Shown here one piece after another: positions 22,719-36,241 of a stretch of DNA of 64,000 bases. The stretch comes from Cocos nucifera. Taxonomy: Eukaryota; Streptophyta; Magnoliopsida; Arecales; Arecaceae. Location of the stretch: positions 216,501 through 280,500 of the forward strand of contig QRFJ01000381.1 in NCBI GenBank assembly GCA_006176705.1, read 5' to 3'. The position numbers and the translations under genes are program-made. Position 1 is the stretch's first letter, and every line of letters begins with the position of its first letter. Under the pieces are notes generated by a model. The model was not told the origin of the DNA. It searched no databases and saw only the letters and a program-made list of their open reading frames with translations.

Positions 22719-25700
22719 GGATAATTTTTTCTACACCGTTTGCAGTGTAAAAAATCAGACGTGGAGCGCACTGCCTTATTTGATTAGTCTATATGATGCT
22801 TTTATGGCATGACGTGATAGATGTCACTTTTCATCTAAATAAGCATCTGAAGGTATATATAAAAAAATCACCGAGCATATTTAATGCATGTCATATTCTG
22901 CTTTTTAACTTTAATATTACAAAAATATTTTTTTCCTCCAAGATGAAGTATTTTTACTATTTAGCAGTCAAGTTAAATATTTCAAATGCTACTCTTCTCT
23001 CTCTGTTTTTTTCATTTTGTTGAGCTTCTGCTTAAGTATCTGGACGTCTAAGATTTAGTTTACAGCGAGAAGTATGCATTCAGTCTTGTTGACTAACACT
23101 TAGATAATATTATCCATCCAAATAACATATCCCATCCATTAGGTAAAATGTCATATATAGATCCTTTAATATATTTTTTTAGCAATTCTTTTAATACAAC
23201 AGCTCTTTTGATAGTTAAACGCCTGCAGGTAAAATTCTATGTCAAAATTATGATATTCTGCAAGTAAAATACATCTCAAATATATTTTTTTAATATTTTT
23301 ATGATATCGTATGTCAAAATTATGATATTCTATGTTAAAATTATAAAATTCTATATATAAAACACCTGCCGAAGGTAGTTTTGATATTTTTATGATATTC
23401 TATGATAAAATTATGATATTTTATATTAAAATTATGATATCCTGTATGTAAAATATCTTTCGAAGATAGTTTTGATAATGTTATAATATACTAAATCACA
23501 TATATGATATTATAGATTAATATTATGATATCTTGCAGCTAAAATATCTTTCAAGTATATTTTTTTAATATTTTATGATATCCTACGTTAAAATTATGAT
23601 ATTCTATGTTAAAATTATGGCATTCTATATGTAAAACATCTTTCGAAGATAGTTTTAATAATATTATAGAATACTAGATCATACATATGATATTATATAT
23701 TAAAATTATGATATCTTATAGATAAAACATCTTTCAAATATATCTTTTAATATTTTTATAGTATTTTTATATCAAAATTATGACATCCTGTAAGTAAAAT
23801 ACCTTTCTGATATATTTTTTAATATTTTTATGATATTCTATATTAAAATTATAACATTCAATATATAAAATATTTTTTAAAAATAGTTTTAATAATGTTA
23901 TAACATACTAAATTATAAATATGATATTATATATTAATATTATAATATTTTATAGCTAAAAATCTCTTAAGTATATTTTTTGATATTTTTTTGATATCTT
24001 ATATCAAAATTATGATATTTTATGTTAAAATTATGACGTCCTGTAATTAAAATATCTTTTTAAATTAATTTTTATAATATTAAAGCATACTAGAGCATAA
24101 GATAAAATATCTTCAAAATATATCTTTTAATATTTTTATAGTATTTGAATATCAAAATTATGGCATCCTATAGGTAAAATACTTCTCAGATATATTTATT
24201 GATATTTTTATGATATTATTATCAAAATTATGATATTTTATATTAAAATTATAACATCCTATATGTAAAATATCTTTTGAAAGTAGTTTTGATAATATTA
24301 TAACATGCTAGATCATAAATATGATGTTATAGATTAATATTATGATATCCTATAGCTAAATATCTCTTAAGTATATTTTTTTAATATTTTTATTATATTC
24401 TACATCAAAATTATGATATTCTATATTAAAATTATGATATTCTGTATATAAAATATCTTACAAAGATAGTTTTAATAATATTATAGCATACTAGATCATA
24501 CATATGATATTATATATTAAAATTATGATATCTTATAGGTAAAATATCTTCAAAATATATTTTTTAATATTTTTATGATATTTTTTTATCAAAATTATGG
24601 TATTCTGTAGGTAAAATATCTCTCATATATATTTTTTGATATTTTTATGATATCTTATATCAAAATTATGATATTCTATATTAAAGTTATGACATCCTAT
24701 ATATAAAATATCTTTCAAAGATAGTTTTGATAATGTTATAACATAGTAGATCATAAATATGATATTACAGATTAATATTATGACATCCTTAGCTAAAATA
24801 CTTCTCAAATATATTTTTTAGATAAATTATAAAAATCTTCCTAAGTTTAGGTGTAAATTATATTTATACCCAAAAGTTTAAAAAATTTACCATTATATCC
24901 TTGAAATTTATTTTTAACCTACAAAAAATTCTTCTGCATGGTTTAAAGTATAGCTTAAAAATAAATTTTAAGAATATAATGATATATTTTTTAAACTTCT
25001 GGATATAAGTATAATTTAACCTAAACTTAAAAGATTTTTATAATTTATCATATATTTTTTTGATATTTTTATATTATTTTATATCAAAATTATGATATTC
25101 TATATTAAAATTATGATATTTCGTATGTAAAATATCTTTTGAAGATAGTTTTGATAATATTATAGCATACTAAATAAAAAAATATGACATTATATGTTAA
25201 AATTATAATATTTTATAGATAAAATATCTTTTAAATATATCTTTTGATATTTTTATGATATTTTTATGTCAAAATTATGGCATCCTATAGGTAAAACATC
25301 TTTTAGATATATTTTTTGATATTTTTATGATATCCTATATCTAAATTATAATATTTTATATTAAAATTATGACATCCTATATATAAAATATCTTTCAAAG
25401 ATAGTTTTGATAATATTATAACATATTAAATTATAAATATGATATTATAAATTAATATTATGATATTTTATAGCTAAAATATCTCTCAAATATATTTTTC
25501 TAATATTTTTATGATATTCTACATCAAAATTATGACATTCTGTATGTAAAACATCTTTCAAAGATAGTTTTAATAATATTTTAGCATATTAGATCATAAA
25601 TATGATATTATATATTAAAATTATGACATCTTATAAGTAAAATATCTTTTAAATATATTTTTTAACATATTTATAGCATTTCTATATCAAAATTATGACA

Positions 25701-28200
25701 TCCTATACCTCTCATGTATATTTTTTAATATTTTTTTGATATCTTAATTTAAAATTATGATATTTTATATTAAAATTATGATATTCTATATATAAAATAA
25801 CTTTCAAAGATAGTTTTGATAATGTTATAACATACTAAATCATAAATATGATATTATAGATTAATATTATAACATCTTGCAGCTAAAACACATCTTAAGT
25901 TTATTTTTTTAATATTTTTATGATATTCTATGTTAAAATTATTATATTTTATATTAAAATTATGACATCTTATCTACAAAATACATTCTAAATATAGTTT
26001 TGATAATATTATAACATACTAGATCATAAATATGATATTATATATTAAAATTATTATATCTTATAGGTAAAATATATTTTACATATATTTTTTGATATTT
26101 TTATGATATTGTTTTATTAAAATTATAGCATCCTATAGGTAAAACATCTTTTAGATATATTTTTTGATATTTTTATCATATCTTATATCAAAATTATGAT
26201 ATTTTATGTTAAAATTATGATATCTTATTTATAAAATATCTTTCAAAGATAGTTTTAATAATATTATAACATACTAAATTATAAATATTATATTATAGAT
26301 TAATATTATGATATCCTACAGCTAAAATATCTTTTAAGTATATTTTTTTGATATTTTTATGATATCCTACGTTCAAATTATGATATTCTATATTAAAATT
26401 ATGACATCATATATGTAAAACATCTTTCAAAGATAGTTTTGATAATATTATAGCATACTAGATCATAAATATGATATTATACATTAAAATTATGATATTT
26501 TATAAGTAAAATATATTCCAAATATATCTTTTAATATTTTTATATTAAAATTATGGTATTCTTTAGATAAAATATCTCTCAGGTATATGTTTTAATATTT
26601 TATGATATCCTATATCAAAATTATGATATTTTATATTAAAATTATGATATCTTATATGTAAAATATCTTTTAAAGATAATTTTGATAATATTATGATATA
26701 TTAGATAATAAATATAATATTATATATTAATATTATGATATTCTATAGTTAAAATATTTTTTAAGTATATTTTTTTAATATTTTTATGATATTCTATATC
26801 AAAATTATGATATTTTATGTTAAAATTATGACATCATGTATATATAACACCTTTCGAAGGTAGTTTTGATAATATTATAGCATACTAGATCATAAATATA
26901 ATATTATATGTTAGAATTATTACATCTTGTAGATAAAATATCTTTGAAATATATCTTTGATATTTTTATAGTATTTTTATATCAAAATTATAATATCCTC
27001 TAAGTAAAATATCTTCCATGTATATTTTTTAGCATTTTTATAATATCCTATGTCAAAATTATGATATTTTATGTTAAAATTATGATATCCTATATGTAAA
27101 ATGACTTATGAAGGTAGTTTTGATAATATTATAATATATTAGATTATAAATATGATATTATATATTAAAATTATAATATCTTATAGGTAAAACATCTTTT
27201 AAATATATCTTTTAATATTTTTATAATATTTTTATATCAAAATTATGATATCCTGTAAGTAAAACATCTATAAGATATATTTTTTAATATTTTTATCATA
27301 TCTTATGTTAAAATTATAAAATTTTTTAACTTTAAATAATCTTCTATACATCTTTTATAGAAATTTTTATAAATGATCAGTTGGATGAGACTTTATGAAG
27401 TGGTTGTCTTAAGAATCTACCTTATTCTAGTGCATAACATGCAAATAATAATTTATGATAAGAATAGAAGCATAGAAGGAATGAGAGCAGAAAGGATCAA
27501 TGATGAAATATTATTAATTTCTTAATATTTATCATAATTTATAAATTAGATATTTTAATTTTATAAAAATATAAAATATATTATAATAAATAGTTTGAAA
27601 AATCTATTATTTTAATAAAATATCATCTTAAATTTCTGCAAGTATTACATTTAAAGATATTTCCTATGATAGAATGTCAAAATTTTAACCAACAATATCT
27701 TAATTTTGATCCAAAATATAATAATTCTTCATTCTAAAAGTTTTTCTATGATAAGATATTATAATTTTAACATATAATATTATAATATTGATCAAGGATT
27801 TTAAAATTCTATGTTAATGAATATTTTTTATTATAAAATATGATAATTTTAAAATATAATATCATAATTTAGATCTATAATATAATAATACTTCGTTTGA
27901 TGATATTTTTTTATGATAAAATTTTATAATTTTAATCAATAATATCATAATTTTAATAAAAAATATTATAATTTTTCATCCATGAATATTTTCTACCATA
28001 GAATGTTATAATTTTAACCTACAATATTATAATTTTGATTAAGATATTATAATTTTTTATTCGAGTATATTTTCTATGATAAAATAATAAAATTTTAATC
28101 TATAATATAATTATAATTTTAATATAGAATATCATAATTCTATATTTATGAATATTTTTTATCATAAAATATTATAATTTTGATACAAAATATTATAATT
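22719..28200 (+). repeat. Left arm of the giant fold-back element (tandem array)
   Basis: Outer 22719-23160 is unique-looking TIR. From about 23200 to 27300 run repeated modules ATCAAAATTATGATATTCTAT, GTAAAATATCTTTC and GATAGTTTTGATAATATTAT. The last word recurs about every 180-250 bp (for example near 23465, 23648, 23880, 24284, 24464, 24720). The 27318-27660 segment is again unique. The boundary with the right arm is approximate. Confidence 0.75.
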
Positions 28201-28219
28201 TTACATTTATGGATATTTT

Positions 28220-31200
28220 TATGATAAAATATCATAATTTTTAACTATAATATCATAATTTTGATGCAGAATATAATAATTTTATATTCATAGATATTTT
28301 TTATTATAGAATACATAATTTTAACCTACAATATCATAATTTTGATTCAGAATATCATAATTTTATGTTTGAAAAAATAATCACAAATTTACTATAAGGA
28401 AATATCATAAATTTAACCTATAATATTATAAGTTTTGCTTTCGTGGATATTTATAGGTTAAAATTGTGATATTCTACTATAAAAAAATTTATGAATAAAA
28501 AATTAAGATATTCTATGTCAAAATTATGATATTATAGATAAAAATTATTATATTTTATATAAAAAATATTTATAAATATAGAATTATGATATTCTACGTT
28601 AAAATTATGATATTATAGATTAAAATTATGATATTCTATCATAGAAAATATCCATGAATGCATAATTATGGTATTCTATATCAAAATTATTATATTATAA
28701 GTTTAATTTATGATATTCTATCAAAAAAAAATATCCTCAAACATAGAATTATGACATCCTAAGTTAAAATTATGATATCTATCATAAAAAATATCATTGA
28801 ATATAATACTTATAAAAATTTAAAATAATATTTTATTAAAATAATAGATTTTTCAAACCATCTATTATAATATATTTCATATTTTGATAAAATTAAAATA
28901 TTTAATTTATAAATTATAATAAAAAATAAAAAATTTATGGCATTTCATTCTTGATAATCTCATTTCTTGTTCCTCCTGCACTTCTCTTATTATCATCAAT
29001 TATTATCTATATGTAGTGTACTAAAATAAGATGGATTTTCAAAAAAATTACTTCATAAAATCTCATCTAACTGATTATTTGTAAAAATCTCTGTAGGAGA
29101 TGACAGAAAGTTATTTGAAGTCAAAAAATATATATAGAAGGCATAAAGTATCCATTTTAAAATATTATATCTACAACATATCATAATATTAACTTATAAT
29201 ATTATAATTTTAATCTAATATTTTATAAAAATATTAAAAAATAAATTTAAAAAATATTTTATCTATAAAATATCATAATATTAATTTAAAATATCATAAT
29301 TTTGATCTAAGATATCATAATATTATCAAAACTATCTTTAAAAAATATTCTACTAACATGATATAATAAATTTAATATATAATATCATAATTTTGATATA
29401 GGATATTATAATTTTATGTTTATGGATATTTTCTATTATAGTATATCATAATTTTATTCTATAATATTATAATTTTTCATCCATTAATATTTTTTATGAT
29501 AAAATATTATAATTTTAATCTATAATATTATAATTTTAACTAAAATATCTAAATTATAATATTTAAGAATATTTTTTTAGTAGAATATTATAATTTTAGC
29601 CTACAGTATCATAATTTTAATATATAATATCATAGTTTTAAAATATAAATATCCAAAAAATATAGAATTATGATATTCTAAATTATAATTTTAATATAAA
29701 ATATTATAATTTTTATATAAAATATCAAAAAAATTATTAAAAAAATATATCTGAGAAGTATTTTACCTATAGAATATCATAATTTTAATATAAAAATATC
29801 ATAAAAATATTAAAAATATATTTAAAATATATTTTAGCTATAAAATATTATAATTTTAATATTTAATATTATATTTACAATTTAGTATGCTATAATATTA
29901 TTAAAACTATCTTCAAAAGGCATTTTGTATATAGGATGTCATAATTTTAATATAGAATATCATAATTTTAATATAAAATATTATAAAAATATTAAAAAAA
30001 TATTTTAAAAAGTATTTTAGCTATAAAATATCATAATATTAATCTATAATATCATATTTATGATCTAATATAGTATAACATTATTAAAACTATCTTTGAA
30101 AGATATTTATATATAGAATATCATAATTTTAATATTCATAATTTGATATAAAATATCATAAAAAAATTAAAAAAATATTTAAAAAATATTTTACCTATAG
30201 GATATCATAATTTTGATATAAAAATATTAAAAAATATATTTAAAAGATATTTTATCTATAAGATATAATAATTTTAATATATAATATTATATTTATGATC
30301 TAGTATGCTATAATATTATCAAAACTATCTTCGAAAGATATTTTGTATACAAGATATCATAATTTTAATATAGAATATTATATTTTGATGTAGAATATTA
30401 TAAAAATATAAAAAATATACTTAAAAAATATTTTAGTCGTAGAATGTATTAATATTAAGCTATAATATCATATTTATGATCTAGTATATTATAATATTAT
30501 CAAAACTATCTTTGAAAGATGTTTTACATATAGGATATTATAATTTTAATATAAAATATTATAATTTTAATATAAGATATAAAAAATATATCAAAAAATA
30601 TATTTGAAAGATGTTTTACCTATATGATGCCATAATTTTGATATAAAAATATCATAAAAATAATAAAAAATATATTTAAAAAATATTTTAGTTATAAGAT
30701 ATCATAATTTTAATGTATAATATCATATTTATAATCTAGTATATTATAATATTATCAAAACTATCTTCAGAATATATATAGAATATCATAATTTTAATAT
30801 AAAATATCATAATTTTGATGTAGGATGTCATAAAAATATTAAAAAAATAACTTAAGATATGTTTTAGCTATAGAATATCATAATATTAATCTATAATATC
30901 ATATTTATAATCTACTATATTATAATATTATCAAAATCATCTTCGAAAGATATTTTACATATACGATGCCATAATTTTAACATAAAATATCATAATTTTG
31001 ATATAAGATAACATAAAAATATCAAAAAATATACCTAAAAGATGTTTTACCTATATGATGCTATAATTTTGATATAAAAATACTATAAAAATATTAAAAA
31101 ATATATTTTAAAGATATTTTACCTATAAGATATCATAATTTTAACATATAATATCATATTTATGATTTAGTATGCTATAGTATTATCAAAACTATCTTCA

Positions 31201-32544
31201 GAAGATGTTTTAATTATAGGATATCATAATTTTAATATAAAATATCATAATTTTGATGTAGAATATTATAAAAATATTAAAAAATATACTTAAAAGATAT
31301 TTTAACTGTAGGATATCATAATATTAATCTATAATATCATATTTATAATCTAGTATATTATAATATTATCAAAACTATCTTTAAAAGATTATATATAGAA
31401 TATAATAATTTTAACATAGAATATCATAATTTTGACATAGGATATCATAAAAATATTTAAAAATATATCTAAAAAATATTTTACCTATAGGATATCATAA
31501 TTTTGATATAAAAATATCATAAAAATATTAAAAAATATATTTAAAAAATATTTTACCTATAAGATGTCATAATTTTAACATATAATATCATATATGTGAT
31601 CTAGTATGCTATAATATTATTAAAATTATCTTTGAAAGATATTTTACATATATGATGTCATAATTTTAACATAGAATATCATAATTTTGATGTAGAATAT
31701 CATAAAAATATCAAAAAAAAATACTTAAGAAGTATTTTAGCTATAGTATGTCATAATATTAATCTATAATATCGTATTTATGATCTAGTATGTTATAACA
31801 TTATGAAAATTATATTCGAAAGATATTTTATATACAAAATATTATAATTTTAATATAAAATATTATAATTTTGACATAAGATATCATAAAAATATCAAAA
31901 CTATCTTCGGTAGGTATTTTACATACAAGATGTCATAATTTTAATATAGAATATCATAATTTTAATATATAATATTATAAAAATATCTAAAAAATATATT
32001 TGATAGGAATTTTACATACAAGATGCCATAACTTTGATATTGAATTTTATCTACAAGCATTTAACTATCAAAAGAGCTGTTGTATTAAAAGAACTACAAA
32101 AAAAAATATTAAAGAATCTATAGATGGCATTTTATTTGATGGATGGGATATGTTGCTTGGATGGATAGTATTATTTGGATGCTAGCCAACAAGATCGAAT
32201 ATATACTTTTTGCTGCGGACTAAATCTTGGACATGCAGATACTTAAGCAGAAACTCAATAAAATGAGAAAAAAGAGAGAAGAGTAGCATTTGAAATATTC
32301 AACTTCACTGCCAAATAGTAAAAATACTTCATCTTGGAGAAAAAGGACATTTTTATCATGCTAAAATTGAAAAACAAAATATGACATGTATTAAATATGT
32401 TCAGTATTTTTTTATGTTTATCTAGATAGGAAGTGATATCCATCATGTCATCATGCTATGAAAGCATCATATGGACCAATCAGATGGGGCAATGCACTCC
32501 ATGTTTAATTTTTTACACCATAGGTGGTATAGAAAAAATTATTC
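28220..32544 (-). repeat. Right arm of the giant fold-back element (inverted tandem array)
   Basis: Reverse-complement modules: ATAATATTATCAAAACTATC, AGATATTTTACATATAGGAT and ATAGAATATCATAATTTT, from about 29150 to 31900, then the unique outer TIR 32100-32544. The inner unique section 28800-29125 matches 27318-27660 inverted. The arm is about 1.2 kb shorter than the left one. Confidence 0.75.
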
Positions 32545-32553
32545 GATCAATTA

Positions 32554-33300
32554 TAGGCATAAAGTTATGATTGTTTTGGGTTGGACTAGCTATGCCCACC
32601 CCTACTGAGCATGGATTCAAATGCTTGGAACACCTTGGCTTACACCCCCTCAGATGAAATGCATGTCAGTAATTCAAAATAAAAGAATAAATGATGGATG
32701 GATGTGATTCAATAGAGACATAAATCCAATAAGGATACATTTGGGCGCATGTAACTGGCTCAAGAGTAAAAAAGTGATATTGAGATTGCAAGGAAAAAAA
32801 GAAATAAAGCTACCTACAAAAGCAGATGCAGGCAAGGAGAGAAAAATAAGCGCGTGATCTTTTAAATATTATGTTGCCCAGATGAAAACCCATGGTACGA
32901 TGATTGGTGGCTTGCAATGTACATGTACAAGTATTACATTGGCGGGCATATAGGATGTAGCTATTCAAGGGCGACAATTGTACGTAGTTAGACATCTATG
33001 CACTATATATTTTCTACATTCCTAGCCATCATCACCGACATCCGCCTTCAATTTATTATATGTAGATAAAAAAATTTAAAAAATTTAAAAAAAATTATTA
33101 TACATGAATAAAAAAATTAAAAGATTAAAAAGTAAAAAATAATTATGTTTGATTTGCAAAGTTTCAATGATAAATTATAATTAATATCCTAGTATTAAAT
33201 TTTGCAATGGATACAAAATATGATAGATTTTGTCTATCAATTGTTATTAAAGACATCTGCAATGATGTTTACATGTTTTAGATTATATTTAGTTTATAAA
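32554..33300. other. Intergenic, nothing recognised
   Basis: AT-rich sequence between the giant fold-back element and the retrotransposon nest. I see no ORF, repeat or RNA gene that I could support. Confidence 0.4.
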
Positions 33301-34030
33301 GTTTCAATGATAGCATATATAATTTGAAGGTCACTGTTGCGGCCAAATTTCTTTAGCATCTATCACTAGAGATAATTACCTATAAAACACCATCCACTCT
33401 AACTAAAATTATTTTTGATGGGGACTCTCTGATGCTGAAGTTAGAGAGGAGAAATTTGATCGAACAAATGAGTAGAAAAATGACAATTTCATCTAGAATT
33501 GTCTTACTAATGTACTTGGTTTACTTCTTTTTTATAGGTGAATGATTGGTAACCATTTATAACAGTTAGAAATCATGGATTCCGCTTATTCCGGCATTAT
33601 GAGAGTAGTTAATGCTCATTATTTGGTCATAGAGAGGCTGTTATGTGCATTTTATACTGACAATATATATCGTACCAACCATATATCAGTAATACTGTTG
33701 ATTCGACTAATCATCGATGCTTCTGATATTTTGATTGGTTCACGATTATTTATTCTTGGAGTCGTTCTGTTTGTTGTAGAGCCGATTGAAGATAATCGAC
33801 TGTCAATTGATAGACCAATTGATAGTTGGTCGTCTATATAATTTATTAACTATGAGTTGGATATCAAGATCGGCTAACAGTCAGTTCATTCGATATTTTG
33901 AAATCATCCAGCTAGCTCATAGTCGTCTGTCATCGACTAAATGTTTGATGTCTTTGATATTTAGTTGATGATGTCGATTGTACATTGGAGAGCTAATATT
34001 AAATCGGAGAAGCAAATTCAATGATCCCAA
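33300..34030 (-). repeat. Possible 3' LTR of an older Tat-like element (copy D)
   Basis: On the minus strand, GAACTTGAGAGTGGGGGG at about 34031-34053 has the form of a polypurine tract, closely resembling GAACTTGAGTGGGAG before the 3' LTR of copy A, and it is followed by CAACTATTGGGATC. So the DNA left of 34030 may be a minus-strand 3' LTR. The left border is a guess, and no matching 5' LTR is in the window. Confidence 0.4.
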
Positions 34031-34534
34031 TAGTTGCCCCCCACTCTCAAGTTCAAAATGGAAGAAAACATGTGATTTGTCACATGGTCTGACATCTTGA
34101 ACGACGAGAGTTTCTATGTGCTGTCTTGAGCCCCAATTTGGTGGCTATCTTTTTTCAGCATTAATGATTATTTCATAAGTCAAAAATTCTTTTGGTCATT
34201 TCGATGATCATGCAGTCATTATTGGCACGTTCAACGATAAAGATTTTCAGTCATTTTATTGTTTCAATGATCATGTAATTATTATTAGCACATTCGACAA
34301 AAAAGTGATTTGACAGCCTGATGATTTGGTCGATTTAATTTCGACTCAACCTAATGATCCCACGTATGGAATTGTTATTGATTTCTAACTATTCTCATGG
34401 ATAGTGGTATCGTGGCATGATCTAGCAGTGGGTGCGTCGAATTGTCCAATTATCAGTTGGTCCAGATTTCACCACGTGTCGAAAATCTGGATGACCTCAT
34501 TTTTATCAAAAACATTATGAACACTGGCGACCCC

Positions 34535-34544
34535 TATATATATA
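34535..34544 (+). promoter_or_regulatory. TATA box before the antisense ORF
   Basis: CCCTATATATATAGAG lies about 185 bp before ATG 34723, suggesting that this ORF had its own + strand promoter. Confidence 0.5.
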
Positions 34545-34722
34545 GAGTTATCTTCACCTTCTATCGAACTTTCTATTGCAACTAAGATTTTTTGCTGGTG
34601 CTTTAAGGTTCCAAGTCTTCTTCTTCTTCTATTCTTGTCGTATTTTCCAAGTTTTCTTTCGACCTTTAGGTCAGACTTCTTCCTTTTTTTTGCTTCCTTA
34701 GGATCTTTTGTTATTATTAGCA

Positions 34723-36241
34723 ATGGCTAGTAAAGGTAGAGTAGGAAGTGGTAGTTAAGGCTAGAGTTTTTTCTTCAGGTCCGGTAGTAGAGGTTTCTTC
34801 GCTGACTAACTCTACCATCGATCGTCTTCGGGATTAGTCTCGTATCTCAGAGCAATTTTGACTGTCGGCACTTGGTCCGGATGGTCGGATGACTTCTCCA
34901 TCGATGGGTCAGATTGTCTTCTATGTAGAAAATCTTAGATCAGGTCTTTGTTTTCTAGTCTCAAAGTTCATTCGAAACATCCTGGACTACTATCGAGTTT
35001 GTCCGGTCTAGCTCATGTCAAATTTTATTTGACTTCTTATTTTATTTGCTCTGTTATGTCATTCTATTCAGACTGTTCCTCGATTATCACTTTTTCGATC
35101 CTTCTTTGCACTTCGCCCTCATCCCAAAATCGAGGGTTGGTGGTTTTTTGCTCCGTGGAAGGGTTTGTTCTTCATCTTTGGTCTTTCTTCATCTATCTAT
35201 GATTGAAAAATTCAGTTCTTTTTTGTTGCTTCTTCTTTGCCTTGAGGCTTCTCTTTTATTTGGGGGATCCCAAATACCAATCTGAACGATAATAATTGGG
35301 TTAATCCTACCGATCAGGAGGACTTTCTTAAATTGAGAGATATGGAAGTTCCATCACAGAGAGAGTTGCTGACCGATCAGGCTCTATATGATGCCGAACT
35401 TGATCCAGCATCGACTACTAATATAGTCTATAGTAACCTTTTAGGATCTTTATTTTCATCTAATTTTCAATTTATAACTAACTTGTTTATTTTTTGTTTG
35501 CAGCTATGCATCCTTCAGCATCGATTTTGGTAGTCGGTGTTTGCCACATACTTTATGGGCAAGAGGAAGTTGATTGTCGATGTTGGATCATCTAGAGGGT
35601 CAAAGAAGAGTCGGCCCGATGTTTCGTCCGTGGTTGCTCATCCGATCGATTCACTATCAACAATGGATTCGGGGGCTGCTGGTAAAGCGATTATTGCACT
35701 GGCAGCTCCAGTAGTTCTCCCATTAGTCCAAGCTCCATCAGATGCCGTTCATTCGATAGTTGAAGAGTTAGACGACAATGTGATGGTTTTGGAGGCACTG
35801 GCTGCTCTTGTTAAACTGGTGGTATCTTGGGATCCTTCAATACTCGACTCTAAATTGGCCGAACAACAGCCAGCAACTTCCCAGACTCATCTCATGCCTG
35901 AATGGATGTCGGCTTCGATCGAGAGGTCACTAAGTTAGAGGTAAGGGAAGGCTCCAACAGCTTCTACCAGGAGTGAGGCTCCAAGTGGTTCTACAGAGTC
36001 GATCGATATCTAGGTTCCTGCTAGAGAGTCGGCCTTGAGGAACATGATATTGGCAAAACAATTAGTGGAAGCTATTCTTCTTCCTACTGATAAAGAAAGT
36101 AGGAAAGATCGGATGATGGTTGACATGTTCTCTTCATTTTATACATCACTTGTTGCAGTAAGTCAACGTCTTCTTCTTTTAGCTCATTTCTTCTTCTTAA
36201 TTTTTATTCATTTTTCTTTCTCTTTAGGTGGCACATGATGT
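34723..36241 (+). pseudogene. PF04195-type 'putative gypsy type transposon' ORF, 5' part, interrupted by copia
   Basis: Begins MASKGRVGSGS at 34723, then a stop. From about 34900 two frames together give the familiar pattern of this plant family: YRVCPV, RPHPKIEGWWFFAP, KGLFFIFGL, and later LKLRDMEVPSQRELLTDQAL (to about 35410). Likely introns are about 35427-35502 (GTAACC to TTGCAG) and 36159-36228 (GTAAGT to TTTAG). The middle exon (35537-35938) is open and encodes a KRKLIVDVGSSRGSKKSRP segment. The exon after the second intron has only GTGGCACATGATGT before a copia element interrupts it. Related ORFs are known as antisense extra ORFs in Tat-lineage elements such as Grande. The function is unknown. 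Confidence 0.6.

Larger units (their letters stand above)
22719..32544. mobile_element. Giant A+T-rich fold-back element, probably non-autonomous Mutator-like
   Basis: A 9826-bp unit flanked by a perfect 9-bp duplication GATCAATTA (22710-22718 and 32545-32553). Its ends are inverted: GGATAATTTTTTCTACACC on the left and GAATAATTTTTTCTATACC on the right, reversed. The similarity continues through a 300-400 bp non-repetitive outer section (for example ATGATGCTTTTATGGCATGA against ATGATGCTTTCATAGCATGA). Inside, both arms are tandem arrays of a unit of about 180-250 bp marked by GATAGTTTTGATAATATTAT in the left arm and its complement in the right arm. An inner inverted pair lies at 27318-27660 and 28800-29125, so the fold-back continues to a centre near 28200. 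The arms are unequal (about 5.5 and 4.3 kb). No ORF above 100 codons and no transposase domain is seen. Nine-base TSD and G(G/A)-AT-rich long TIRs are the Mutator pattern; assignment to that superfamily is inference. Confidence 0.85.

Noticed and set aside
22719..32544. Centromeric or simple A+T satellite
   Set aside because: The opposed orientation of the two arms, unique outer ends and exact 9-bp flanking duplication show a discrete inserted element.
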